DNA from: Streptomyces sp. HUAS 15-9
GTDB lineage: Bacteria > Actinomycetota > Actinomycetes > Streptomycetales > Streptomycetaceae
Length of the DNA: 64,000 nt
Direction of reading: 5' to 3'
Assembly: GCF_025642155.1 (NCBI RefSeq)
Contig: NZ_CP106798.1
Coordinates: 1,550,001-1,614,000, forward strand
Of this stretch, positions 44,201 to 54,263 are shown piece by piece (the stretch's first letter is position 1; every line of letters begins with the position of its first letter). Made by a program: the position numbers and the translations under genes. The notes under the pieces were generated by a model, which was given only the letters and a program-made list of their open reading frames with translations, did not search any database and was not told the origin of the DNA.

Positions 44201-45244
44201 TCAGGCGCCGTCCGGGTCCGCCCGGTTCAGGGCGGGCTTCGGCGTGGGGCCCGCGGTCATCAGGTAGTCCGCGGCCGACGTGTCCGTCACCAGGCTGGTG
44301 ACCAGACCCGACCGCAGCACCGCGTCGATCGCGGACGCCTTGCGCTGGCCGCCGGCGATCGCCACGACCTCGGGGATACGGCGGAGCTGGTCGGCCTTGA
44401 CCGTGATGCACCGCTCCCCCAGGTCCCGGCCGACGCGTCGGCCCTCGGCGTCGAAGAGGTGTGCGGACATCTCGGCGGCGACACCGAGCGAGGCATAGTG
44501 CGCCCGCTCCTCGTCGCTGAGCATGTCGTGCACCGTCGAGATGCCCGGCTCCCAGGAGCCGATGGAGACACAGGCGACCGTGACCTTGTCGAAGTACTCG
44601 AAGGCCCGGGCGATCCCGGTCTGGTGGCGCAGCGCGGCCGCGGTGGCCGCGTCCGGCAGCAGCATCGGCGCGTAGATGGGGTGCGCGTCGCCGCCGGACA
44701 CCTGGGCGGCGCGGCGGACGGCCTCGACGGAGCCGCGCTCGGCGGTCCCGGCGTCGTACACGCCCGTCAGCTGCACCACCGTGCACGGCGGCAGCCGGTC
44801 GAGTGCCGCCGCCATGTGGATGGTGGACCGGCCCCAGGCCAGTCCGAGGACGTCCCCCTCGTTGACGAGCTCGCCGAGCAGGTCGGCCGCCACCTCGCCG
44901 AGGTTCTCGGGGTCGGGGGTCTCCTCGGCCTCGGCCGGGGATTCGACCACGACGGCGTGCCTGAGGCCGTAGCGGGCGCGGAGCGCGTCGGAGCGCTCGG
45001 CGTCCAGCTCGGCCGGCACGCGGATCTCGATGCGTACGAGATCCCGTTCGAGGGCAGTCTCCAGAACCCGGGCCACTTTGAAGCGGCTGACGCCGAACTC
45101 CTCCGCGATCTGGATCTTGGACTTGCCCTCGAGGTAGAAGCGGCGGGCCATGGCCGCCGCCTGCACCAGCTCGGCGGGTCCCATCCGCATGGCTGACCGG
45201 CCCGCCGACATACCCGACACGGCGATCTCCTCACTGCTGTTCAC
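44201..45244 (-). CDS. SorC/DeoR-type sugar-responsive regulator
   Basis: A 347-residue protein with an N-terminal HTH (KSKIQIAEEFGVSRFKVARVL, noted as IQIAEEFGVSRFKVARVL, about residues 42-59) and a C-terminal SorC sugar-phosphate-binding domain from about 90 (GLAWGRSTIHMAAAL; IAGGQRKASAIDAVL). Members sense phosphorylated sugars. Next to rpe in position, it may respond to pentose or central carbon metabolites. The GTG at 45244 starts the longest frame; ATG at 45211 (MSAGRSAMRMG) is an alternative. Confidence 0.88.
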   Translation of the reverse strand: MNSSEEIAVSGMSAGRSAMRMGPAELVQAAAMARRFYLEGKSKIQIAEEFGVSRFKVARVLETALERDLVRIEIRVPAELDAERSDALRARYGLRHAVVVESPAEAEETPDPENLGEVAADLLGELVNEGDVLGLAWGRSTIHMAAALDRLPPCTVVQLTGVYDAGTAERGSVEAVRRAAQVSGGDAHPIYAPMLLPDAATAAALRHQTGIARAFEYFDKVTVACVSIGSWEPGISTVHDMLSDEERAHYASLGVAAEMSAHLFDAEGRRVGRDLGERCITVKADQLRRIPEVVAIAGGQRKASAIDAVLRSGLVTSLVTDTSAADYLMTAGPTPKPALNRADPDGA

Positions 45245-45334
45245 ACTCTGGATTCGCCGTTCATCCTTGCAGATCCGGCGCGACTGATCCGCCCTGATGG
45301 GCGCCGTTCCCTTAGCTGTTCACGTCGTTGTGGC

Positions 45335-46021
45335 TCAGTGGTCGCATGCCCAGGACGCCTTGGCGGTGGCCGTCTCCGCCTGGGCGCGCAGTGCACGTAC
45401 CGCATCTGCCGGGTCCTTCGCCCCGTACACCGCCGAACCGGCGACAAAGACATCGGCGCCCGCGTCCGCGCACCGCTCGATCGTGGCCGCGGAGACGCCT
45501 CCGTCGACCTGCAGCCAGAGCTCGAGACCGTGCTTCTCGATCAGCTGACGCGTGCGGCGGATCTTCGGCAGCATGATGTCCAGGAACGCCTGACCACCGA
45601 AGCCCGGCTCGACCGTCATGATCAGCAGCATGTCGAGCTCGGGGAGCAGGTCCTCGTACGGCTCGATGGGCGTCGCGGGCTTGAGCGCCATGGAGGCACG
45701 CGCGCCCTTGGCACGGATCTCGCGGGCCAGCCGCACCGGGGCGGCGGCCGCCTCGACGTGGAAGGTGACGGACGAGGCACCCGCTTCGACGTACTGGGGC
45801 GCCCACCGATCGGCGTCCTCGATCATCAGATGGCAGTCCAGCGGCGTGTCCGTCGCTCGTGCCAGGGACTCTACGACCGGCACGCCGAGCGTGAGGTTCG
45901 GGACGAAATGGTTGTCCATCACGTCGACGTGGAGCCAGTCGGCTCCCTGCGCCGCCTTCGTCTCCTCCGCGAGGCGGGCGAAATCGGCGGACAGGATGCT
46001 GGGGTTGATCTGCACGGCCAT
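45335..46021 (-). CDS. rpe: Ribulose-phosphate 3-epimerase
   Basis: It interconverts ribulose 5-phosphate and xylulose 5-phosphate in the pentose phosphate pathway. The 228-aa TIM barrel shows the family motifs [26 protein letters not shown] (with metal-binding His and Asp), [12 protein letters not shown] and VDGGVS. The ATG at 46021 starts the conserved N-terminus; the open frame runs further upstream without homology. It is followed 90 nt later by the SorC regulator gene upstream... in map order rpe lies upstream of that regulator on the same strand. Confidence 0.97.
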   Translation of the reverse strand: MAVQINPSILSADFARLAEETKAAQGADWLHVDVMDNHFVPNLTLGVPVVESLARATDTPLDCHLMIEDADRWAPQYVEAGASSVTFHVEAAAAPVRLAREIRAKGARASMALKPATPIEPYEDLLPELDMLLIMTVEPGFGGQAFLDIMLPKIRRTRQLIEKHGLELWLQVDGGVSAATIERCADAGADVFVAGSAVYGAKDPADAVRALRAQAETATAKASWACDH

Positions 46022-46079
46022 GACCCAAGCCTGCCATGTCCGGGCACGGATGTTCGCCTCGGTCCCTGGCTGGATCACG

Positions 46080-46093
46080 ATGGTATATACCAT
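46080..46093. promoter_or_regulatory. Perfect palindrome between rpe and the MMPL gene
   Basis: ATGGTATATACCAT is a perfect 14-bp palindrome in the 153-nt divergent spacer, 59 nt upstream of rpe and 82 nt upstream of the MMPL gene. TGGTATATACCA resembles operators of some GntR-type proteins. It stands out as AT-rich in a GC-rich region and could also contain a -10 element. Confidence 0.5.
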
Positions 46094-46174
46094 TCTGCAA
46101 ATCAGGTGCCCTTCGGACGGGGCCGTGCCATGCTGGGCGGCCCACCGGCTTCACATGCGGCTACGGGGGGCACC

Positions 46175-48346
46175 GTGAAGGACGCGCGATCGGACGACCA
46201 TGGGCGCCATGTACGCCAGGGGCTCATCAAGTTCCTGACCGGACGTCGCAGCAAGTGGCTGATAGTGGCCCTCTGGCTGCTGGCGCTCGTGCTCGCGGGA
46301 CCGCTCGCCCAGAAGCTCACGGACGCCCAGGACAACGACGCCGCCTCCTGGCTGCCCGGGTCCGCGGAGTCCACCCAGGTGCTCGACATCTCCGACCACT
46401 TCCGGCCCGAGCAGATACCGGCGGTCGTCGTGTACGCCCGCGACGGCGGACTCACGGCGCGGGACAAGCAGCAGATCGCGCGAGACGTCCAGGAGATCAA
46501 GGGGCTGACCGCGCACGGCATCCGCGGCGCCGAGACACGCGGACCCGTCTATGACAGTCCTTCCACTCCCAAAGCCGCCCAGATCTACGTGCCCATCACG
46601 ATGGACGCCAAGGGCTGGGCCGAGCTCGCCCCGGCCGTCGACACCCTGCGCGACCAGGTGGGCAGGGGCAGCGGCGGGCTCGCGGTCCACATCACCGGGC
46701 CGGGCGGCACCTCCGCCGACTTCTCCAAGGCCTTCGAGGGCATCGACTCCACACTGCTGCTCTCGGCGATGGGCGTCGTGATCGTGATGCTGCTGCTGAC
46801 CTACCGCAGCCCGGTCCTGCTCTTCGTGCCCCTCGTCGCGGTGGTCGTCGCCCTGTTCACCGCGCAGGCGCTGATCTATCTCCTGGCCCGGCACGCGGGC
46901 CTGACCGTCAACGGCCAGAGCGCGGGCATCCTCACCGTGCTGGTCTTCGGAGCCGGGACCGACTACGCGCTGCTCCTCGTCGCCCGCTACCGGGAGGAGC
47001 TGCGCCGCCACGAGGACCGGCACGAGGCGATGGCGCTGGCTCTGCACCGCGCGGGCCCCGCCGTGCTCGCCTCGGGCGCCACCGTGGTGCTGAGCATGCT
47101 GGTGCTGCTGGCCGCCGAGATGAACTCCACCCGCGGCCTGGGCCCGGTCGCCGCACTCGGCGTGGCGGTCGCGCTGCTGGCCATGCTCACGCTCTTTCCG
47201 GCCCTGCTCCTGGTCTTCGGCCGCTGGATCTTCTGGCCGGTGGTCCCGCACTTCGGCTCGTCCGACCCGACCGAGCGGGGCGTCTGGGCCCGTATGGGCC
47301 ACGGCATCAGTCACCGGCCGCGGGTCGTCTGGGGCGCCACCGCCCTGGCGCTGGCCGTCCTCTCGCTGGGCCTCCTCCAGCTCCGCGCCGACGGCATCGG
47401 CAACGCGGACGCCTTCACCGGCACTCCCGACTCGATCACCGGGCAGAAGGTGTCACAGCGGTACTTCCCCGCGGGCAGCGGCGACCCGCTGGTGGTCGTC
47501 GCGGACCGGGTGCGGGGCGACCAGGTGCGGCAGGCGGTCGCCGGTACGCGCGGTGTCGCGCCGGACAGCGTCACCGTGCCGCCCGGGACGAAACCCTCGT
47601 ACAACGGCAAGGTCCTGTTCGAGGCGACCCTGACCGACCCGTCCGACAGCGCGGCGGCCAAGCACACCGTCGAGCGTGTGCGCGACGCCGTCCACGCGCT
47701 GCCCGGCGCCAACGCCCAGGTGGGCGGCGGCACCGCGGCCCTGCTGGACATGGAGCGGGCGACCACGCACGACAACGTACTGATCATCCCGGCGGTCCTG
47801 CTGGTCGTGCTGCTGATCCTGGGCGCGCTGCTGCGGTCCCTGGTGGCCCCGCTGCTGCTGATCGGCACGGTGGTGCTGTCCTTCGCGGCGGCCCTCGGCG
47901 CCAGCGCCCTCGCCTTCCGGCACGTCTTCGACTACGCGGGCGAGCAGACGGACTTCCCGCTGTTCGTCTTCGTGTTCCTGGTGGCCCTGGGCATCGACTA
48001 CAACATCTTCCTGACCACCCGCATCCGCGAGGAGGCCACCCGCCAGGGCACCCGTCCCGGAGTGGTGACGGGTCTGGCGGCGACCGGCGCGGTCATCACG
48101 TCCGCGGGCCTGGTCCTGGCCGGGACGTTCGCCGCGCTCGGCACCCTGCCCATGGTGGCCTTCGCGGAGATCGGCTTCGCCGTCGCCCTCGGCGTCCTGC
48201 TGGACACCTTCGTCGTACGGTCGGTCCTGGTCACAGCACTGTTCCTGGACGCCGGCCGGAAGGTGTGGTGGCCGAACCGGCTCGCACGCGAGGACGGTAC
48301 GACCCGGGTCGTGCGCGAGTCAGAGGTCAGCCGGTCCGGCGGATGA
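46175..48346 (+). CDS. MMPL-family RND transporter
   Basis: A 723-residue membrane protein with 12 predicted membrane segments in two repeats, each with a large extracytoplasmic loop after the first segment, as in MmpL/HAE transporters. Proton-relay type motifs GAGTDYALLLVARYRE (about residue 265) and LGIDYNIFLTTRIREE (about 605) are present. Streptomycete MMPL proteins export lipids or metabolites; this one's cargo is unknown. The GTG at 46175 follows GGGGGG. The end overlaps the convergent rsmB gene by 20 nt. Confidence 0.9.
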   Translation: MKDARSDDHGRHVRQGLIKFLTGRRSKWLIVALWLLALVLAGPLAQKLTDAQDNDAASWLPGSAESTQVLDISDHFRPEQIPAVVVYARDGGLTARDKQQIARDVQEIKGLTAHGIRGAETRGPVYDSPSTPKAAQIYVPITMDAKGWAELAPAVDTLRDQVGRGSGGLAVHITGPGGTSADFSKAFEGIDSTLLLSAMGVVIVMLLLTYRSPVLLFVPLVAVVVALFTAQALIYLLARHAGLTVNGQSAGILTVLVFGAGTDYALLLVARYREELRRHEDRHEAMALALHRAGPAVLASGATVVLSMLVLLAAEMNSTRGLGPVAALGVAVALLAMLTLFPALLLVFGRWIFWPVVPHFGSSDPTERGVWARMGHGISHRPRVVWGATALALAVLSLGLLQLRADGIGNADAFTGTPDSITGQKVSQRYFPAGSGDPLVVVADRVRGDQVRQAVAGTRGVAPDSVTVPPGTKPSYNGKVLFEATLTDPSDSAAAKHTVERVRDAVHALPGANAQVGGGTAALLDMERATTHDNVLIIPAVLLVVLLILGALLRSLVAPLLLIGTVVLSFAAALGASALAFRHVFDYAGEQTDFPLFVFVFLVALGIDYNIFLTTRIREEATRQGTRPGVVTGLAATGAVITSAGLVLAGTFAALGTLPMVAFAEIGFAVALGVLLDTFVVRSVLVTALFLDAGRKVWWPNRLAREDGTTRVVRESEVSRSGG

Positions 48347-49754
48347 GCGCCAGATACATGGCGTCGGTGCCGTGCAGATGCGGCCACAGCTGTACGTCGG
48401 GGCCCTCCCCGAGGGCCGGTACGCCGGGCAGTAGCGGGCGGGCGTCGACGAGTTCGGTGTCCGGGCGCTGCTTGAGCAGGTCCTGGACCACGGCACGGGT
48501 CTCGGCGAGGTGCGGCGAGCAGGTGGCGTAGCCGACGACCCCGCCGACGCGCACCGAGTCGAGCGCGGTGCGCAGCAGGGCGCGCTGCAGCGGCGCGAAG
48601 TTGTCCAGGTCCCCCGGGCGGCGCCGCCACCTGGCCTCGGGCCGTCTGCGCAGGGCGCCGAGACCGGTGCACGGCACGTCCATCAGCACCCGGTCGAAGG
48701 TGCCGGGCCGCCACGGCGGCCGGGTCCCGTCGGCGGCGATGACCTGGTACGGCCCCGGGTTGTAGGCCAGTGCCTTCGCGACCAGGCCGGCGCGGTGCGG
48801 CTGCTTCTCGGAGGCGAGCAGCGCGGCTCCGCGTTCGGCGGCGAGCGCGGCCAGCAGCGCGGCCTTGCCGCCGGGCCCCGCGCAGCCGTCGAGCCACTTC
48901 TCGTCCGGGCCCTCCAGCGGCGCGTTGGCGAGTGCGAGGGCGACCAGCTGGCTGCCCTCGTCCTGCACACCGGCCCGGCCCTCCCGAACGGCCTCGACGG
49001 CGCCTGGCTCCCCGCCCTCGGCGAGCCGCACGGCGTACGGCGACCAGCGCCCCGGCACGGCGGCCTCCTCACGGAGCAACTCCTCGGCCGTGGCCCGCCC
49101 GGGCCGGGCGACGAGGGTCACCTCGGGCCGCTCGTTGTCGGCCTCCAGCAGGTCCTCGATCCCGGCGCGCCCGCCGCCGAGCGAGTCCCACAGCGCGGAG
49201 ACGACCCAGCGAGGGTGCGAGTGCACGACGGCGAGATGGTCCTCGGGGTCCTCGTCGTAGGGCGGCGCGACCCGCTCCAGCCACCCGTCGAGGTCGTGCT
49301 GCGCGACCTTGCGGAGCACGGCGTTGACGAACTTGGCCCGCCCGTCGCCGAGGACGACGCGCGCGAGCTCGACGGAGGATGACACGGCGGCGTGCGTCGG
49401 GATGCGGGTGCCGAGCAGCTGATGCACCCCGAGGCTGAGCACGTCGAGCACCGGCGGGTCGACCTCCCGCAGCGGCCGGTCGACGCAGGCGGCGATCACC
49501 GCGTCGTACGTGCCCTGCCTGCGCAGCGTCCCGTACACCAGCTCGGTGGCGAGGGCGGCGTCCCGGCCGTCGAACTGGTCGGGGCCCTCCTTCTCCCGCG
49601 CCTTCCGCAGCAGCGGGGGCAGGACGAGGTTGGCGTACGCGTCCCGCTCGTCCACGGCGCGCAGGGCCTCGAACGCGAGGATGCGGACCGGGTCCTTCTG
49701 GGGACGGCGGTAGGGCTTGGCGGGCCTGCGGGGCCGCCGGGACTGCTCACTCAC
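48327..49754 (-). CDS. rsmB: 16S rRNA m5C967 methyltransferase
   Basis: An SAM-dependent rRNA cytosine methyltransferase of 475 aa. The N-terminal NusB-like RNA-binding domain covers about 25-165. The Rossmann catalytic part contains DGCAGPGGKAALLAAL (SAM site), DVPCTGLG and YATCSPH, the two cysteines being the release and nucleophilic residues. The GTG at 49754 follows GGAGCACC at long spacing. It lies 139 nt downstream of fmt, as in many bacteria. Confidence 0.95.
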   Translation of the reverse strand: MSEQSRRPRRPAKPYRRPQKDPVRILAFEALRAVDERDAYANLVLPPLLRKAREKEGPDQFDGRDAALATELVYGTLRRQGTYDAVIAACVDRPLREVDPPVLDVLSLGVHQLLGTRIPTHAAVSSSVELARVVLGDGRAKFVNAVLRKVAQHDLDGWLERVAPPYDEDPEDHLAVVHSHPRWVVSALWDSLGGGRAGIEDLLEADNERPEVTLVARPGRATAEELLREEAAVPGRWSPYAVRLAEGGEPGAVEAVREGRAGVQDEGSQLVALALANAPLEGPDEKWLDGCAGPGGKAALLAALAAERGAALLASEKQPHRAGLVAKALAYNPGPYQVIAADGTRPPWRPGTFDRVLMDVPCTGLGALRRRPEARWRRRPGDLDNFAPLQRALLRTALDSVRVGGVVGYATCSPHLAETRAVVQDLLKQRPDTELVDARPLLPGVPALGEGPDVQLWPHLHGTDAMYLALIRRTG

Positions 49755-49893
49755 GAAAAAGGTGCTCCGGATGTGGGATGGGTGCAGATCCCAGCGTACG
49801 TCTCGGGGGCCTGCACGGTTCCGCCGCGTACGCCGGGAATCCGCCGACGCGAAACGCCGGACGGGTCGGGACGGGGCATGGCGGGGCTGTGCT

Positions 49894-50826
49894 TCAGCCG
49901 TCCAGCGTCTCGCCCACGGCGATCCGCACCCCTCGCGCCCAGTCCGCCGCCCGCATCGGCTTCTTGCCCTGGGCCTGCACCCACAGCAGCTCGACGGCGT
50001 AGGACCCGGTGCCCACGTGCACGCTGTTCTTGCCAACGGCCAGCTGCCCCGGGAGCAGGTCGGTCCGCTCCGGTACGGGCGTGGCCTGGACGAGCTTGAG
50101 CCGTTCGCCGCGGAAGGTGGTCCAGGCGCCGGGGGCCGGGGTGCAGCCGCGCACCACCCGGTCGACGCGCAGGGCCGGGACGGTCCAGTCGATCCGGGCG
50201 TCCTCGACGGTGATCTTCGGCGCCAGGGTGATGCCGTCGGCCGGCTGCGGCACGGCCTTGAGCGAGCCGTCCTCGATGCCGTCCATGGTCGCGGCGAGCA
50301 GCCCGGCGCCGGCGAAGGCGAGCCGGGTGAGCAGGTCGCCGCTGGTGTCGCTGGGCCGGATCTCCTCGGTGACGGTCCCGTACACCGGCCCCGAGTCCAG
50401 CCCTTCCTCGATGAGGAAGGTGGAGGCACCCGTGATCTCGTCCCCCGCCATGATGGAGTGCTGCACGGGCGCCGCCCCGCGCCAGGCGGGCAGCAGCGAG
50501 AAGTGCAGATTGACCCAGCCGTGGGCGGGGACGTCGAGGGCGACACGGGGCAGCAGGGCGCCGTAGGCGACCACGGGGCAGCAGTCCGGGGCGATCTGCG
50601 CCAGCCGCTCCAGGAACTCGGGGTCCCGCGGCTTGAGCGGCTTCAGCACCTCGATCCCGGCCTCCTCCGCCCGCTCGGCCACGGGTGACGCGACCAGCCT
50701 GCGCCCGCGCCCGGCCGGCGCGTCGGGCCGCGTGACGACGGCGGCCACCTCGTGCCGCCCGGAGGCGATGAGAGCGTCCAGAGCGGGAACGGCGACCTCG
50801 GGGGTACCGGCGAAGACGAGCTTCAT
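49894..50826 (-). CDS. fmt: Methionyl-tRNA formyltransferase
   Basis: It formylates the initiator Met-tRNA with 10-formyltetrahydrofolate. The 310-aa enzyme has the formyl-transferase core with [19 protein letters not shown] (about residues 105-123, catalytic Asn and His region) and the C-terminal tRNA-binding domain from about 205. It is upstream of rsmB in a short operon; the 284-nt spacer to the next gene upstream carries the promoter region. Confidence 0.97.
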   Translation of the reverse strand: MKLVFAGTPEVAVPALDALIASGRHEVAAVVTRPDAPAGRGRRLVASPVAERAEEAGIEVLKPLKPRDPEFLERLAQIAPDCCPVVAYGALLPRVALDVPAHGWVNLHFSLLPAWRGAAPVQHSIMAGDEITGASTFLIEEGLDSGPVYGTVTEEIRPSDTSGDLLTRLAFAGAGLLAATMDGIEDGSLKAVPQPADGITLAPKITVEDARIDWTVPALRVDRVVRGCTPAPGAWTTFRGERLKLVQATPVPERTDLLPGQLAVGKNSVHVGTGSYAVELLWVQAQGKKPMRAADWARGVRIAVGETLDG

Positions 50827-51032
50827 GGAAGGGTTCGGGCCTCTCGGGCGGTGGCGACTGGCGGGCAGCCCCCAAGTCTATGACCACACACGCGAGTCCG
50901 CCGACGGCGAGCGACGTCCACGGCATACGCCGGTTTTCACCGGACCGGGGACAGGTGGTGCACGGGTGGGCAGACCGGCGTACGCATATGCCCGTACGCC
51001 CCCACACCGTGACCAGCGGAGCGCAAACGCGT

Positions 51033-51653
<621 letters not shown>

Positions 51654-51703
51654 CGCCCCCTCACGCCACCCTCCCGGCAGGCACCGGGACGCTTCCTCAC
51701 CCC

Positions 51704-51730
51704 GCCCTCCCGGCAGACATCCGGGAGGGC
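51704..51730 (+). terminator. Terminator after the HTH-like gene
   Basis: GCCCTCCCGG (51704-51713) and CCGGGAGGGC (51721-51730), perfect 10-bp stem and 7-nt loop, 50 nt after the stop codon. Confidence 0.7.
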
Positions 51731-51762
51731 AGCCGCGCACCGGGGCCCACCCCATCACCGAG

Positions 51763-52049
51763 GGCTCACCCGATGCCCGGGGCCCGACCCGACCTCGGCG
51801 CCTCACCCGACCTGCGCGGGTCCCATCCGATGGCCACGGGCCGCTCCTGACCTCCGCGGGCCTCAGCCGATGTCCAGGGACCCGACCCCGGCGTGCCTCA
51901 CCCGATGTGCGTGGGCCAGACCCGACCTCCGCCGGACTCATCCGACATCCGCAGGACCCCACCTCGGCATGCCTCACCCGGTGTCCGCGGGCCTCACGCG
52001 ACATCCGCGCCCGACCCAACCTCCGCACGCCTCACCCGATGTCCGGCGG
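51763..52049. repeat. Array of about 15 degenerate 19-20 bp repeats
   Basis: Plus-strand units follow a pattern like CCTCACCCGATGTCCGCGGG, alternating with CCCGACCTCCGC-type halves; two units make about 39 bp. I count about 15 copies, some shortened. The last copy enters priA and encodes its final residues (PPDIG and stop). On the minus strand most copies contain CATCGGGTGA or a variant, the exact end of priA. The array thus seems to have grown from the 3' end of priA. It fills the gap between the HTH-like gene and priA. Confidence 0.65.
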
Positions 52050-54185
52050 ATCGATCCGTACCCGTACGGCCTCCCCGCTCCCGCTCCCCCGCACCATCCG
52101 TGCGGCCTGCGCCGACTTCAGCGCGGACGCCAGTGCCGCCCCGCTTCCCGGCGGCACCCGCACGAGTGCCCGCTCCCAGTGCTCCCCGGGCGGTGGCGCC
52201 CCGGTGCGCCGCGGTCGCCCTGGGAGGGTGACCGGCATCGGCACGGGGCCCAACACCTCCGCGTCCGACGGCAGTTCGACCATCTGAAGAAACTCCGCGA
52301 CGGCCTCCGCCGTGCCCGACACCGCGGCCATCCGGGACACCGGTGGAAACCCCAGCTCGGCCCGCTCGGACAGCTCCCGCACCGCGTGTCCGACGGGGTC
52401 CCAGCGCACCAGCGCCTGCACCGGTCGTAGCGTCGGCTCGGCGACGACCACCACGGTGCCCCGCTCCCCCTGCGGCCGTACGAGCGCACAGGCACCGATC
52501 CAGCGGCGCAGCGCGTCCTCCTCGGCCCGCAGGTCGGGACGGCCCAGCATGGCCCAGCCGTCCAGCAGCAGGGCCGCCGCATAGCCGCCCTCGGCGACGG
52601 GTTCGGCCCCGGGTGTGCTCACGACCAGCGCGGGAGTCCCCGGCACCGTGTCCAGCACGTGCTCCCGCCCCGAGGTGCGCACCGGTACGGCGGGAAAGAC
52701 CCGCCCCAGTTCCTCGGCGGTCCGCCGCGCCCCCACGACCTGGGCCCGCAGCCGGAAGCCGCCGCACTCCGGACAGTGCCAGGCGCCCTCCTCGCGCCCG
52801 CACCACCCGCACCGCAGCGCCCCCGCGTCCTGCGCCTCCAACGGCCCGGAGCAGTGCCGGCACCGCGCGGGCGCCCGGCACTGGGCACAGGCCATGCGCG
52901 GCACGTACCCCCGCCGGGGCACCTGTACGAGGACCGGCCCGTGCCCCAGTCCCTCCCGGACCGTCTGCCAGGCGAGCGTCGGCAGCCGGGCGGCACGGGC
53001 GGCCTCGTCCCGGGCGAGGTCGCCGTCCCCCACGGTCCGCACGAGGGGCGCGGTCCGCCGCACCTGCTCCCGGCCCGCGATCAGGGGGCGTGCCCAGCCG
53101 TTCTCCACGAGCTGCGCGGCCTCCACGGTGCAGCTCCAGCCGCCCAGCAGGAAGCCGCACCCGTCCAGGGCCGCGCGCAGCAGGAGCACATCCCGGGCGT
53201 GCGGCTGCGGCGCGTGCTGCTCGCTGTGACTGTCGTCCCCGTCGTCCCAGATGGCGACCAGTCCGAGGTCCCGCACGGGCGCGAACATGGCGGCCCGCGT
53301 GCCGACGACGGCCCGTACGGAACCACGGCGCACGGCGAGCCACTGCGCGTACCGCTTCTCGGGCCCGGCGTCGGCGGTGAGCAGCGCGTGGCGTCCCTCG
53401 CCGAGCAGCGCGGTCAGCGCCGCGTCGACCCGGGCGGCGGCCCGTCCGTCGGGTACGACGACGAGCGCGCCGCGTCCCGAGGCGAGCGTCGCCGCGACGG
53501 CCCGCGCGAGCTCCTCACTCCACTCCGGTCCGGGCAGCGCGTTCCACACGGCACGGGGCGCACCCCCCGAGGCCAGCGACTCGACGAAGGCCGGCCCGTG
53601 CTCGTACCGGGACCAGGACCCGGCGTCGGGCGCCGCCGGTGGGGGCAGTGGCGGGGGCGAGGGGCGCTGCTCGGCTCGCGCGCTGCGCGGCGGCACGGCC
53701 AGTTGCAGCACATCGGCGAGGCTGCCCGCATACCGGTCGGCGACGGCCCTGGCCAGGCCGAGGAGCTCCGCGCTCAGCACGGGTTCGGGGGACACCACCT
53801 GGGCGAGCGCGGCCAGCGGCCCGGAGTAGTCGGACTCGGCCCGCCGCTCCACGAGGAACCCGTCGATGAGCCCGCCGCCCTCGCGGCGCCCTTCCCGCAC
53901 GCGGTGCCGACCGGCCCCGAACCGCACGCGCACGCGCACTCCGGGCTGGGCCTCGGCGTCCAGTTCCTCGGGCACGGCGTAGTCGAAGTACCGGTCGAGG
54001 TGGAGCACGCCCTTGTCGACCAGCACCCGTGCGACGGGCAGCTCCTTGGCGAGCGCGGCCCCCCGCCAGGTCCGGGGCTTGGCCCGCGGCACCTTGGCGC
54101 CCCGCACGCTCTCCCGGATGAGCGCGAGCTGCTCCGGCGGCGCCCCTTCGGCCCCGCCGCCCCCCTGCCCGTTCTCGCTGCTCAC
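52032..54185 (-). CDS. priA: Primosomal protein N' (PriA), ATPase-degenerate
   Basis: A 717-residue PriA-type replication restart protein. The N-terminal DNA-binding domain spans about 45-150 and the helicase-like core about 210-560. The normal Walker A GxTGSGKT is missing (ALPGPEWSEELA at the site), and the DEEH box is replaced by IWDDGDDSHS. The eight zinc-binding cysteines are kept (CAQC, CRHC, CGWC, CPEC). This is usual for actinobacterial PriA, whose helicase activity is doubtful. The GTG at 54185 has a weak ribosome site. The gene ends inside a repeat array. Confidence 0.9.
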   Translation of the reverse strand: MSSENGQGGGGAEGAPPEQLALIRESVRGAKVPRAKPRTWRGAALAKELPVARVLVDKGVLHLDRYFDYAVPEELDAEAQPGVRVRVRFGAGRHRVREGRREGGGLIDGFLVERRAESDYSGPLAALAQVVSPEPVLSAELLGLARAVADRYAGSLADVLQLAVPPRSARAEQRPSPPPLPPPAAPDAGSWSRYEHGPAFVESLASGGAPRAVWNALPGPEWSEELARAVAATLASGRGALVVVPDGRAAARVDAALTALLGEGRHALLTADAGPEKRYAQWLAVRRGSVRAVVGTRAAMFAPVRDLGLVAIWDDGDDSHSEQHAPQPHARDVLLLRAALDGCGFLLGGWSCTVEAAQLVENGWARPLIAGREQVRRTAPLVRTVGDGDLARDEAARAARLPTLAWQTVREGLGHGPVLVQVPRRGYVPRMACAQCRAPARCRHCSGPLEAQDAGALRCGWCGREEGAWHCPECGGFRLRAQVVGARRTAEELGRVFPAVPVRTSGREHVLDTVPGTPALVVSTPGAEPVAEGGYAAALLLDGWAMLGRPDLRAEEDALRRWIGACALVRPQGERGTVVVVAEPTLRPVQALVRWDPVGHAVRELSERAELGFPPVSRMAAVSGTAEAVAEFLQMVELPSDAEVLGPVPMPVTLPGRPRRTGAPPPGEHWERALVRVPPGSGAALASALKSAQAARMVRGSGSGEAVRVRIDPPDIG

Positions 54186-54263
54186 GCTTGCATTCTTACC
54201 AAAAGCCACTGACAACCGAAGCCCGCCCGAGATCAGCCCGGCCACGGCCGCCGTCAGGCGCTG

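Noticed and set aside
45338..46174. N-terminal extension of the MMPL protein to over 1000 residues
   Set aside because: The extension is antisense to rpe and has no membrane or family features; GTG at 46175 with GGGGGG upstream fits the family start.
51763..52049. CRISPR array
   Set aside because: Units are only 19-20 bp, adjacent without unique spacers, and too degenerate; no cas genes are near.
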